From: Polyangiaceae bacterium
Lineage (GTDB): Bacteria > Myxococcota_A > Polyangia > Polyangiales > Polyangiaceae
Length of the DNA: 64,000 nucleotides
Direction of reading: 5' to 3'
NCBI GenBank assembly: GCA_029261965.1
Contig: JAJDAH010000039.1
Location: 62,001 to 126,000, forward strand
Shown: positions 51,684-59,226 of the stretch, piece after piece
How positions within the stretch are numbered: position 1 is the stretch's first letter
Layout of the letters: each line of letters begins with the position of its first letter
Notes under the pieces: model-generated
What the model saw: the letters and a program-made list of their open reading frames with translations, nothing else
Databases searched by the model: none
What the model was told of the DNA's origin: nothing
Made by a program: the position numbers and the translations under genes

Positions 51684-54517
51684 GTCGGTTGGCTCGCCAG
51701 CTGGCGGTGCTGCCGATCGCGATCGCGACCGGATGCGGCAGCGGCGGCGGCGGCTCGGACGCGGCGCGGGCGATCGATCCGAACGACACGGAATTCCGAA
51801 TCGATTGCGTGGGAATGCTCCCGTCCCAGTTCATCCGGAACCACTACTCGATGACCACGCCAGTGCGCGTGTACGGAGACGATCGACTGACGCTCTCGGG
51901 CTGCAGCGGCGTCCTCCCCTCTCTTCTCGACGGCCCCCTCGAGCTCAGCGTGGATCCCACGATCGACAATCTCGACAGTCAGAGCAGCGGGAGCCTGAGT
52001 CTTCGATTCAACGGGGAATGGTGGACTGGCGAGAGCGGCTCGATCAAGATCGACAGTCGAAGCGATTGGAAAGGTGAGGGCACCTACGAGATGCAGGTGT
52101 TCTCGGACTTCGACCGGAACCGCAAAGCGACGGCGCGGGGCCGGTTCTCCTACTGTGAGTACTCGCGAGCGGATGACTGCCCGATTCGCCCCGCGGCGAC
52201 CAGCCTCAGCAAACGCGTGTCGATTCACGTTCCCGACGTGATCCGGGGCGAGGGGGAGCCAGTCGTGTGTCGCGCGCTTCACGATCCCGGTACGGGTGCA
52301 CTCCAGGTGGACATGGAGCTCGGCACGTGGTTGGGAGAGCGCGTGACCGACCTCTACCAGGAGTCCTGTCCTGGCGGCGGCGGTTTCTTCGAGTTTCCTT
52401 TCGATTTCAGGTTCCGTGCGGGCGGCGTGTCGGGGCCGGGCGAGTACGGTCCCCAAAGAGTCACCGAGTCGAACGGCACCCGGCTGCCCGAGGTTCGGAT
52501 GAACTTGCCGCACGTGCTGCTTCCAGGATCAGCTGACATCGGTGACTTGGTCTGCGGCATCCTCGGCGATCGAATCCAGTACCAAGAGGTCTACGACACT
52601 CAATGCAGCTTCGGCCTCACCAACGACCACTTCTCGCTCGTGTGCGATCCGACCTTCGGGCGCGACCCACGCGGAATCGTGAGCTTCGCGTCGACGCGAC
52701 CACTGTTCATCGACGCCGACTGCGACTACCGAGAGGTCGATCCAACGGCGGCAGCCGGCCGCCCCCTCTTGACCGGCTCGTTGCCCACGTCAGTCAACGC
52801 CGGCGAGACGTACTCCGTCGATCTCGACACCATCTTCCAACCCGCTGACGGCACGCCGCTCTGGTACGAGTGGAGCATCGACGCGACGATCCCTTGGGGC
52901 GGACCGAACCCCGAGGACGTCACCTTCACCGTCGCCGACACCGGGGCGCCCGGCGGGCCGAGGGCCAACCTACTCTCGCTCGTGATCCCCGCGGCAACCC
53001 CACCCCAGAACCCCGGACGACTCGCCATCGACGTCACCGCACACGGGCCTTCGGCGGTCACCACCATTTCCGGCTCGGTCAGCGTATTGGCCGAACCCGC
53101 CGTGGGCGCCGAAGCGCTTCATCCCTTTTCGTTCACTGCCATTCCTGCAGGCACCACGTTTCTGTTGAACCCCGCGTGGCGCCAGACGCCGCCTATGGCG
53201 CCGTTTCGGATCGAGTGCGCGGCGTCCAACCCGAACTGCGGCGTCACCGTCGCCAAAGCGGCGGGCGAGCCGCGGTTCACGATTCCCGACGCCGCTCCCG
53301 CCGGCACACGGCTGGCGCTCGAGATCGGCTCAGCAGGTGGCTCGGTGTGGACTCTCGTGCACGAGTTCGACGTCGCCGCCCCGGTCGTCGTGCCGACACC
53401 GAGCCTCGGCGCGCCCACGATAGTGTGGTCGAAGACGTCGAGCGCCCAGGCCTGCAGCGTGGTTGCCGCCGCCAACTTCGCGGGATCGAACCACCCGGAC
53501 CTGCTCATCCATTGTTTTGGTGTCGTCGGCATCGCCCTCGGTGACGGCACGAGCTTCGCCCCGCTCGTCGAAGTGGTTCGAACACGCGGCGGCGGCCCCC
53601 CCGATGGATCGGTGTTCCCCATCGGCCTGAGCGGCGGCCGCTACGGTTTCGTTCATGCGAGCTCCGACACGGGCCGGCAACCCGTGTTCGTAGCGTACCA
53701 AGCGACGCTGAATGCCGATCTCGACGGCGATGGGGTTCCCAACACCACCGACGGCTGCATCCTCACCCCCGATCCGCTCCAGCCGGACGCGGACGGCGAC
53801 GGCGTGACCGACGCCTGCGACATCGTGGGCTATCCGATCGATCTTCCGCGAGACAACACATTGCTGGTGCAAAGTGCCCCTTCGAACCCAGCGCTCGCGA
53901 TCACGAGCCTCGCTCCGCCTGGGGTGCTGGTCGCCACGCTGCCGGGCCTGGCCCCCACCGGCACCCTCGTCGATCCGACGCTCGAGCTTCTCGCCGACTT
54001 CGGGAACGATGGAGATCTAGATGCCGTCACTTCCACGGGCCTGCGAAAGCTCGTGGGCGGGACGCTCATGGACGTGTCGTCGTCTGCGGCGGTGAGCTCG
54101 CTCGTGACCCCCGACTGGCGCGTCGCCTCCGCAGGCGCCGGTGAGGCCAACGTCGTTCTCACTGGCAACCCCGCCTTCCCTAGCTTGCACTGGCGCCCAG
54201 CAGACGCCCAAGTGGACGGCTGGTTCGAGCTCACGGTGATCCCCGAGCCCCCGTGCCCGAGTGCCTGCGTTCCGCGTAGCTTTGCAGACACCGACGGAGA
54301 CGGAGCCCTAGAGGCGGCACACTTCTGCGTGAGCAATCGCACCGAGGTTTGCGTCCTGGAGTTTTCGCCGGACGGGATCCCCTCGGACGCCAGGATGGTG
54401 CCCAACGGCGGGGCCGGGCTCGTGGTATTCACCGACTACGTCGACCTCGACCTCGACGGAAAACTCGACACCATCGCCGCGACCCAAGCCGACGCGACGG
54501 CACAGTTCGGACAATAG
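51680..54517 (+). CDS. Very large surface lipoprotein with thrombospondin type 3-like calcium repeats
   Basis: A 945-aa lipoprotein; ATG 51680 overlaps the upstream gene by four bases. Signal peptide and lipobox-like AIATGC are followed by a Gly/Ser run, then long beta-rich domains of unknown family (about residues 30-640). Near residues 675-715 lies a thrombospondin-3-like calcium block (DLDGDGVPNTTDGC and DADGDGVTDACD), and near the end DTDGDGALEAAHF and DLDLDGKLDT. Cysteines occur in pairs throughout, so disulfides are likely. Coupling with the VCBS lipoprotein suggests one complex at the cell surface. Confidence 0.8.
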   Translation: MSRLARQLAVLPIAIATGCGSGGGGSDAARAIDPNDTEFRIDCVGMLPSQFIRNHYSMTTPVRVYGDDRLTLSGCSGVLPSLLDGPLELSVDPTIDNLDSQSSGSLSLRFNGEWWTGESGSIKIDSRSDWKGEGTYEMQVFSDFDRNRKATARGRFSYCEYSRADDCPIRPAATSLSKRVSIHVPDVIRGEGEPVVCRALHDPGTGALQVDMELGTWLGERVTDLYQESCPGGGGFFEFPFDFRFRAGGVSGPGEYGPQRVTESNGTRLPEVRMNLPHVLLPGSADIGDLVCGILGDRIQYQEVYDTQCSFGLTNDHFSLVCDPTFGRDPRGIVSFASTRPLFIDADCDYREVDPTAAAGRPLLTGSLPTSVNAGETYSVDLDTIFQPADGTPLWYEWSIDATIPWGGPNPEDVTFTVADTGAPGGPRANLLSLVIPAATPPQNPGRLAIDVTAHGPSAVTTISGSVSVLAEPAVGAEALHPFSFTAIPAGTTFLLNPAWRQTPPMAPFRIECAASNPNCGVTVAKAAGEPRFTIPDAAPAGTRLALEIGSAGGSVWTLVHEFDVAAPVVVPTPSLGAPTIVWSKTSSAQACSVVAAANFAGSNHPDLLIHCFGVVGIALGDGTSFAPLVEVVRTRGGGPPDGSVFPIGLSGGRYGFVHASSDTGRQPVFVAYQATLNADLDGDGVPNTTDGCILTPDPLQPDADGDGVTDACDIVGYPIDLPRDNTLLVQSAPSNPALAITSLAPPGVLVATLPGLAPTGTLVDPTLELLADFGNDGDLDAVTSTGLRKLVGGTLMDVSSSAAVSSLVTPDWRVASAGAGEANVVLTGNPAFPSLHWRPADAQVDGWFELTVIPEPPCPSACVPRSFADTDGDGALEAAHFCVSNRTEVCVLEFSPDGIPSDARMVPNGGAGLVVFTDYVDLDLDGKLDTIAATQADATAQFGQ

Positions 54518-54783
54518 ACGTCTGCCGCTCCCTTCGACGCGACCCGCTGGGCGCGGTCGTGACGGTCGCGCGAGCGCCGCGGGGAGCGTGACGAGGCCAC
54601 GTGAGCACCGCGCTCGACTCGGCGATGGCGCCGGAGGCGGTGTAGCCCGACCCTGGGGGCATCTCCGGCAAACCCATGAAATCAGCCCACTTATCTGAAG
54701 TTTGGGGATCAACCGTAGGAAAAGCCTCACGAGCGGCGTCGAACCCTCAGAGCCCAAAAGCGGGCCCGAAGGAGATTATCGAG

Positions 54784-55833
54784 ATGCGAAATCGCACCAT
54801 CAGTTACACGGTCGTGGCCATTGCACTTTTGGGCGTCGGCTGCGCTACCGGCTCTGACGGAAAACAGCCCGTCGAGCAGCCCGAGGTCAAGCAGGAGGCG
54901 CAACTGGCAGAGCCCTCCGCCCAGCCGGATCGCGGCAAGCGCCACGGCAAAAACGGCAAGCACGGCAAGCAGCACGGTAAGCGTGGCGCCGACCTCATTG
55001 GCGGAGCGCTCGAGTTCGTCGACCTGAGCGACGAGCAGCGCACCAAGATCGAGGCGCTGCGCAACGGCCTGCGCGGTGACCCCGCCGCGCGCCACGAGGC
55101 GCACAAAGAACACAAGGCCAAGCTCATCGCCGCCATCCGTTCGGGCAACCTCGCGGACCTCGAGATCGACAAGGCCGCGATGGAAAAACGCATGAGCGAG
55201 AAGACGACGAAGATCGTCAGCGCGTTGAACGAGCTCCACCAAACGCTCGACGCCAGTCAGCGCGAGACGCTGGTCGACACGCTCCGGGCCAAACACGAAG
55301 CGCGATCGAAGCGCCGGGCAGAACGAAAAGGCGCCAAGGGTGACGGCGAGAAAATGCGTCGGCACGAAGGCAAGGCCAAGGGCAAACACATGCGCGGCGG
55401 TTTTGGTCGGTTCATGAAGGATCTCGACCTCACCGAAGAGCAGCGCGCGAAGCTCGACGCCGCTCGCCCCACCGACAGACCCAGTCGTGGCGAGTGGAAG
55501 GCCAAGCGCGAGGCCCGGGCGAAGAAGATGACCGAGACGCTCACGGCGTTCGCGAAGGCCGACTTCGACGCCGCCCGTCTCGATCTCGGCGCACGGTTCT
55601 CCGAGCACATGGCCCACGGAATGAACCGCGGAATGAAGCACTTCGAGACGCTTCTGCCCATTCTGACGCCGGCGCAGCGGACGAAGCTCGCCGACAAGAT
55701 GCAGCTACGGTTCGAGCAAATGAAGGACCGAAAGCTCGATCGACCGGGGCATGGCGGCATGCTCGACATGCAAAACCCGGCGGACGAGCCCCCTACGGAA
55801 GAAATCGTGGAGCCCGAGGCTCTCGAGCTCTAA
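54784..55833 (+). CDS. Spy/CpxP-like periplasmic lipoprotein with LTxxQ repeats
   Basis: A 349-aa lipoprotein with lipobox LLGVGC and a Lys/Gly/His-rich segment (GKRHGKNGKHGKQHGKRG) that could bind metal or anionic surfaces. The helical body has three LTxxQ-like motifs: LSDEQRTKIEAL, LTEEQRAKLDAA and LTPAQRTKLADK, as in Spy and CpxP chaperone-sensors. AAGGAG lies 8-13 bases before ATG 54784. It heads a cluster with the ECF sigma gene, a putative anti-sigma protein and a CnrX-like sensor. It may be the effector or a sensor of envelope or metal stress. Confidence 0.85.
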   Translation: MRNRTISYTVVAIALLGVGCATGSDGKQPVEQPEVKQEAQLAEPSAQPDRGKRHGKNGKHGKQHGKRGADLIGGALEFVDLSDEQRTKIEALRNGLRGDPAARHEAHKEHKAKLIAAIRSGNLADLEIDKAAMEKRMSEKTTKIVSALNELHQTLDASQRETLVDTLRAKHEARSKRRAERKGAKGDGEKMRRHEGKAKGKHMRGGFGRFMKDLDLTEEQRAKLDAARPTDRPSRGEWKAKREARAKKMTETLTAFAKADFDAARLDLGARFSEHMAHGMNRGMKHFETLLPILTPAQRTKLADKMQLRFEQMKDRKLDRPGHGGMLDMQNPADEPPTEEIVEPEALEL

Positions 55834-55930
55834 ACCACCCCGTGGGCGGCGAGCGTCGTGTCCCCCGCGCGATGCCTCGCCGCCCCATCTCCCCCCCGAT
55901 GATGACCCGCCGTGAAGAAAGCCCCAAAGC

Positions 55931-56488
55931 GTGAGCGCCGACCTGAAGCTGATGGCCGCGAGAGCGGCGGACGGCGACCAGCCGGCGTTTCGCGCGATCG
56001 TGGCGCACACCCAAGACCGTCTCTACCGTCTGGCTGCGCGCATCATGGGAAACACCGCGGACGCGGAGGACGTGCTGCAAGACGCCTACATCAAAGCGCA
56101 TCGCGCGCTCACCGGCGGGCGGTTCGAATCGCGAGCGGACGTGTCCACGTGGCTTCATCGCATCGTGACCAACCGTGCCATCGACTCGTTGCGCGCCCGA
56201 GACCGACGCAAAGAGGACGGACCAACGGACGAGCCATCGTCGTAGGCGCCCGCCATCGCACGATTCGACCAGCACGTGACTCAAGACGTGTAGTTGGCGC
56301 TCGAGGAGCTCGGCGAGTGGCTCGACGCGCTGCCGCCGCAACAGCGGGCGGCGATCGTTCTCAAGGCCGTGGAAGGCTACACGACGGCGGAAACCGCGGA
56401 GATTCTCGAGCTGACTGCCGGCGCGGTCGAGCAGCTGTTGGTCCGCGCGCGCTCGACGCTTCGGCTCCGGAGGGCGAGCGGTGAGTGA
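55931..56488 (+). pseudogene. ECF sigma factor interrupted by two in-frame TAG codons
   Basis: The frame from GTG 55931 encodes sigma region 2 (AFRAIVAHTQDRLYRLAARI, NTADAEDVLQDAYIKAHRAL, VSTWLHRIVTNRAIDSLRAR), then TAG at 56243. The same frame continues as a plausible linker (APAIARFDQHVTQDV), meets a second TAG at 56291, and then gives region 4 (LDALPPQQRAAIVLKAVEGY, TTAETAEILELTAGAVEQLL, VRARSTLRL) up to TGA 56486. Read through, it would be about 185 residues, the normal ECF length, with both domains intact and no frameshift. It may be a young pseudogene, two split polypeptides, or a read-through gene. A TTG at 56294 follows the second TAG but has no clear ribosome site. Confidence 0.75.
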
Positions 56489-56852
56489 CCAGCACGAAGA
56501 CCGGCTGAAGGAGCTCGCCGCCGAGACCGCGGAGCTTCGACCGAACGACGACTTTGCCGACGCCGTCGTCGAAGCCGCATTCGACGACGACGTGAATCGC
56601 CGGCTCGAAGCCTTCGCCAAGGCGACCGCAGATCTTCGCCCGACCAACGAGCTCCCGGACGCCGTGCTCGCCAAGCTCGGTGACCGGCCGGCACCAGAGG
56701 CCCTCGGCTCGGACATCTGGAGGACGGGCCGCGTCGTCGTCGCGGGCTTCGCCGCGGCCGCCGCCGCCTGCATCGTGTGGGCCGCCCAGGCCGAGAACGC
56801 CGTCGACGAACAAGTCATTGCCACCTTCGACGTCGTGGAGCTCGAGCAATGA
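56481..56852 (+). CDS. Putative single-pass anti-sigma protein
   Basis: A 123-aa protein starting at GTG 56481, overlapping the sigma gene by eight bases. The first 75 residues are helical and acidic, with a repeated motif (ETAELRPNDDFADAVVEAAF and ATADLRPTNELPDAVLAKLG); one membrane helix (TGRVVVAGFAAAAAACIVWA) precedes a short outer end. This is the layout of an anti-sigma factor that holds sigma at the membrane, comparable in place to CnrY. It has no zinc anti-sigma HxxxCxxC motif. The stop overlaps the next start. Confidence 0.65.
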   Translation: MSDQHEDRLKELAAETAELRPNDDFADAVVEAAFDDDVNRRLEAFAKATADLRPTNELPDAVLAKLGDRPAPEALGSDIWRTGRVVVAGFAAAAAACIVWAAQAENAVDEQVIATFDVVELEQ

Positions 56853-57235
56853 AAGGTTTCTCCTGGAAAGCCGGTGTCGTCTTGCTCGTCACCTTCGTGC
56901 TCGGCGGCGTCGCCGGCGGTTTTGCGATGCGCGCCACCCACCACAAACGCTTCGGCCGCCACTTCGGCGGACCGCCCCACGAAGCCCGCGAAAAGTTCCT
57001 GGTCGAAGCCATGTCGCGTCGCCTGGATCTCGACGACGGGCAGCGCGACAAGATCCGCACGATCATCGAGTCTCATCGAGACGAACGCCGAGCAATCTCC
57101 GAGAAGTGCCGACCCGAGCACGACGCCCTGCGAGACAAGGTCGACGCCGAAGTCGCCGCCGTGCTCACCCCCGAACAAAAGAAGCTGCACGAGGAGCTAC
57201 GAGAGCGCCGCGCAAAACGCCGCAAGCGACACTAA
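56849..57235 (+). CDS. CnrX-like periplasmic metal-sensor/LTxxQ protein
   Basis: A 128-aa protein with an N-terminal membrane anchor (AGVVLLVTFVLGGVAGGFAM), a His/Arg-rich stretch (THHKRFGRHFGG), and a helical hairpin with LDDGQRDKIRTII and LTPEQKKLHEELR, matching the heavy-metal-resistance (CnrX/NccX-like) and Spy fold. The His residues near the membrane could bind a metal ion. ATG 56849 overlaps the previous stop by four bases. With sigma and anti-sigma-like genes upstream it completes a CnrYXH-like set. Metal specificity is not determinable. Confidence 0.75.
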   Translation: MKGFSWKAGVVLLVTFVLGGVAGGFAMRATHHKRFGRHFGGPPHEAREKFLVEAMSRRLDLDDGQRDKIRTIIESHRDERRAISEKCRPEHDALRDKVDAEVAAVLTPEQKKLHEELRERRAKRRKRH

Positions 57236-57512
57236 AGCGCCGCCCCCCCCCTCCGAAGCATCCACCCGAAAATGAAAGCGAACGTCACATTCCCGGGCAC
57301 ATGCCTACCCATGCCTCTCGAAACGTAACGTTCTCTCTCATTTCGACCGGGATGCTTCCCGCGCCGCCCCCCCCTCCGAAGCATCCACCCGAAGCATCCA
57401 CCCGAAAATGAAAGCGAACGTCACATTCCCGGGCACATGCCTACCCATGCCCCTCGAAATGTAACGTTCTCTCTCATTTCGACCGGGATGCTTCCCGCGC
57501 CGCCACAGAGCG
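57236..57512 (+). repeat. Repeat element copies E1 and E2 (two 98-bp elements, direct repeat of 136 bp)
   Basis: Two near-identical 98-bp elements lie at 57258-57355 and 57394-57491, 136 bases apart, each bounded by GCATCC and GGATGC. In E2, TCGAAATG (in 57455-57462) pairs with CATTTCGA (57476-57483). E2 has a 15-base duplication (GAAGCATCCACCCGA) before it. Flanks (CCGCCCCCCCCTCCGAA) are shared. Length and architecture match copies B-D, but the inner sequence has diverged. The gap 57236-57719 holds no gene. Confidence 0.85.
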
Positions 57513-57513
57513 A

Positions 57514-57547
57514 CGTCATCCCTCGGAACACGTCATCCCTCGGAACA
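57514..57547 (+). repeat. 17-bp tandem repeat, two copies, beside element E2
   Basis: CGTCATCCCTCGGAACA occurs at 57514-57530 and 57531-57547, followed by a diverged third copy. Like the repeats beside elements A and B, it is a short tandem repeat next to the 98-bp element, with an unrelated sequence. Confidence 0.7.
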
Positions 57548-57719
57548 CGTCACCCGTCGAGGAACGTCAGCCGTAGTGACACGGCGACCCAGGCAGCGCG
57601 CGACTCGGCGACCCGCGTGGGAGCTTTCTATGGGCCCACGAACGCGCCTGCCCCAGCAGGCCGAACAAACAACGGTCTACTACGTGCTCAACGGCACCAG
57701 CGGCGGAGTCGGCGGGCGA

Positions 57720-58109
57720 TCAGTCCGAGCCGAAGGATGCCGTGGCGCTGTAGCTGAGCACTCGTTCGCACGAGCCGGTTCCGGCTTCGCCGTAGCAGAT
57801 GTCGGTACCGTCGAACTTGGTCGACGCGGCGTGTAGCGCACGCATCACGACGAGGGTGATGTCGTGCCCGCCGTTCGTGCAGTTGGACCCGCCGCACGGA
57901 ATCAAGAACAGCGCGGGCGCCGTTGCGACCATGACGTGGCGGACGTACCCCGGCTCGGCGACTCCGTACCCGCCGGCTTCATGCTGGATCTGAAACTTCA
58001 AGGTTTCGAGCGTCGGGATGATGTCCTTCAACCTGTCGGCCGAGTCCTCGGCTTCTTTTCTGTCGTTGTAGCGTGCCGCCGCTGCGCGGGCCTTCGAGTT
58101 TTGAAACAT
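57720..58109 (-). CDS. Hypothetical protein, Cys-containing
   Basis: A 129-aa protein with a basic N-terminal helix (MFQNSKARAAAARYNDRKEA) and a C-terminal part with CGGSNCTNGGHDITLVVMRA and CYGEAGTGSCERVLSYSA. I do not recognise a family. The amino-acid pattern is natural and unlike the neighbouring repeats. No signal peptide is clear. It starts 12 bases after the stop of the small gene upstream on the same strand, so the two are probably coupled. Confidence 0.6.
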   Translation of the reverse strand: MFQNSKARAAAARYNDRKEAEDSADRLKDIIPTLETLKFQIQHEAGGYGVAEPGYVRHVMVATAPALFLIPCGGSNCTNGGHDITLVVMRALHAASTKFDGTDICYGEAGTGSCERVLSYSATASFGSD

Positions 58110-58121
58110 CGGTCTGGCTCG

Positions 58122-58379
58122 CTACCTTCCGGCGAGACGATTCACGGCGAATCGAACCCGTGACCCAGGTCGCGTCTTCGAGGCCCGTGACCGCGCGACG
58201 CTCGAGGCAGTCACGAACATGACGTTGCCCGTTTCCTCGTCGCGTTTCGAATCGTGCTCTCGAAGCTCGAAGGTGTCGCCGACGGCAACGTCCCCATCGG
58301 GGAGCGTGCAGGACGGATGTAGGGTTCCGAGCGCGCGCCGATAGGCACGCACCGGAAGACGATAGAACAGTTTTTTCAT
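58122..58379 (-). CDS. Small basic hypothetical protein
   Basis: An 85-aa protein from ATG 58379 (MKKLFYRLPVRAYRRALG). A central part (DGDVAVGDTFELREHDSKRD) and the end SRASKTRPGSRVRFAVNRL suggest a small beta-barrel or PilZ-like module, but there is no clear motif. A longer in-frame extension to 58457 is GC-biased and unlikely. It is placed before the 129-aa gene on the same strand. Confidence rests on the start and spacing. Confidence 0.5.
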   Translation of the reverse strand: MKKLFYRLPVRAYRRALGTLHPSCTLPDGDVAVGDTFELREHDSKRDEETGNVMFVTASSVARSRASKTRPGSRVRFAVNRLAGR

Positions 58380-58532
58380 GGCGTGGCTCGTTGGCGCTCG
58401 GGGTACTGCGAACACGCTTCGGCCAGCGCGCCGCCTCATTCTTGTCGATCCGCGCACGCGGCTTGAGGCCGTGCGGGAGCACCTTCACTATAGTCCGAAT
58501 CGACGATTAGGCCAGCTAAGAGCGAAAAGCGA

Positions 58533-58565
58533 CGAGTAAGGAGCGGCGCGCCGCTCGTTTACTCG
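58533..58565 (+). promoter_or_regulatory. Near-perfect 14-bp inverted repeat upstream of the ECF sigma gene
   Basis: CGAGTAA (58533-58539) pairs with TTACTCG (58559-58565), and GAGCGGC (58541-58547) with GCCGCTC (58550-58556). A one-base/two-base internal loop separates them and the centre is GC. The repeat ends about 38 bases before the sigma start, in a position for an operator or for a hairpin in the leader. Confidence 0.55.
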
Positions 58566-58603
58566 CGCGTCATTGCGCCCAAGGAACCGCCGTCTCCGGT
58601 ATC

Positions 58604-59221
58604 GTGCGAGGCGTGCAGGACGTGCCGAGCGACGCTGAGCTGCTCGAGGTGTGGCGCGGCGGCGACGCGCCCGCGGGAGAGGCGCTGCTCGGGCGTCACT
58701 TCGACGCGATCTATCGATTTTTTTCCCACAAGACCGGAGAAGACGTCTCGGATCTCGTGCAGCGCACCTTCCTCGGACTCGTCGAGGCACGCGAGCGCTT
58801 CCGCGCCGAAGCTAGCGTGAGAACGTACCTCTTTGCGATCGCGCGAAACGTGCTGAAGAAGCACTTCGAAGACCGACGCAAGGAGTCGGTCAACTTCGAG
58901 CTCTCGACGCTCGAAGACCTCGCGCCATCACCGAGCTCGCTCGTGCGACACCGGCGGACCGAGGCGCTTTTGGTGAGCGCCCTCCGAAAAATCCCCCTCG
59001 ACCAGCAGATCGCGCTCGAGCTCCACTACTGGGAAGGTTTGAGCGGATCGGAGGTCTCGACCGTGCTCGACATTCCCGAAGCCACCGTGCGCAGTCGTCT
59101 GCGCATCGGCATCGAGAAGCTGCGCTCGCACCTCGAGAGCGTGGATGCCGGAGATCTTTCGTTCGACGACGACGAGTCTTTCGAGACGTGGGCGAAGTCC
59201 GTCCAGCCGTACTCGCGCTGA
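58604..59221 (+). CDS. ECF-type RNA polymerase sigma factor
   Basis: A 205-aa sigma factor with region 2 (FDAIYRFFSHKTGEDVSDLV, QRTFLGLVEARERFRAEASV, RTYLFAIARNVLKKHF) and region 4 (LVSALRKIPLDQQIALELHY, SGSEVSTVLDIPEATVRSRL, RIGIEKLRSHL). An acidic C-terminal tail (DAGDLSFDDDESFETWAKSV) of about 30 residues extends past region 4 and could control it. GTG 58604 is used; GTG 58613 and 58622 are alternatives. It converges on a large kinase-TPR gene with five bases between. No anti-sigma gene is adjacent. Confidence 0.93.
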   Translation: MRGVQDVPSDAELLEVWRGGDAPAGEALLGRHFDAIYRFFSHKTGEDVSDLVQRTFLGLVEARERFRAEASVRTYLFAIARNVLKKHFEDRRKESVNFELSTLEDLAPSPSSLVRHRRTEALLVSALRKIPLDQQIALELHYWEGLSGSEVSTVLDIPEATVRSRLRIGIEKLRSHLESVDAGDLSFDDDESFETWAKSVQPYSR

Positions 59222-59226
59222 GCCGA

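Noticed and set aside
57437-57757. Plus-strand ORF over the element E2 region
   Set aside because: It is the repeat element read in frame, with no start signal or domain.
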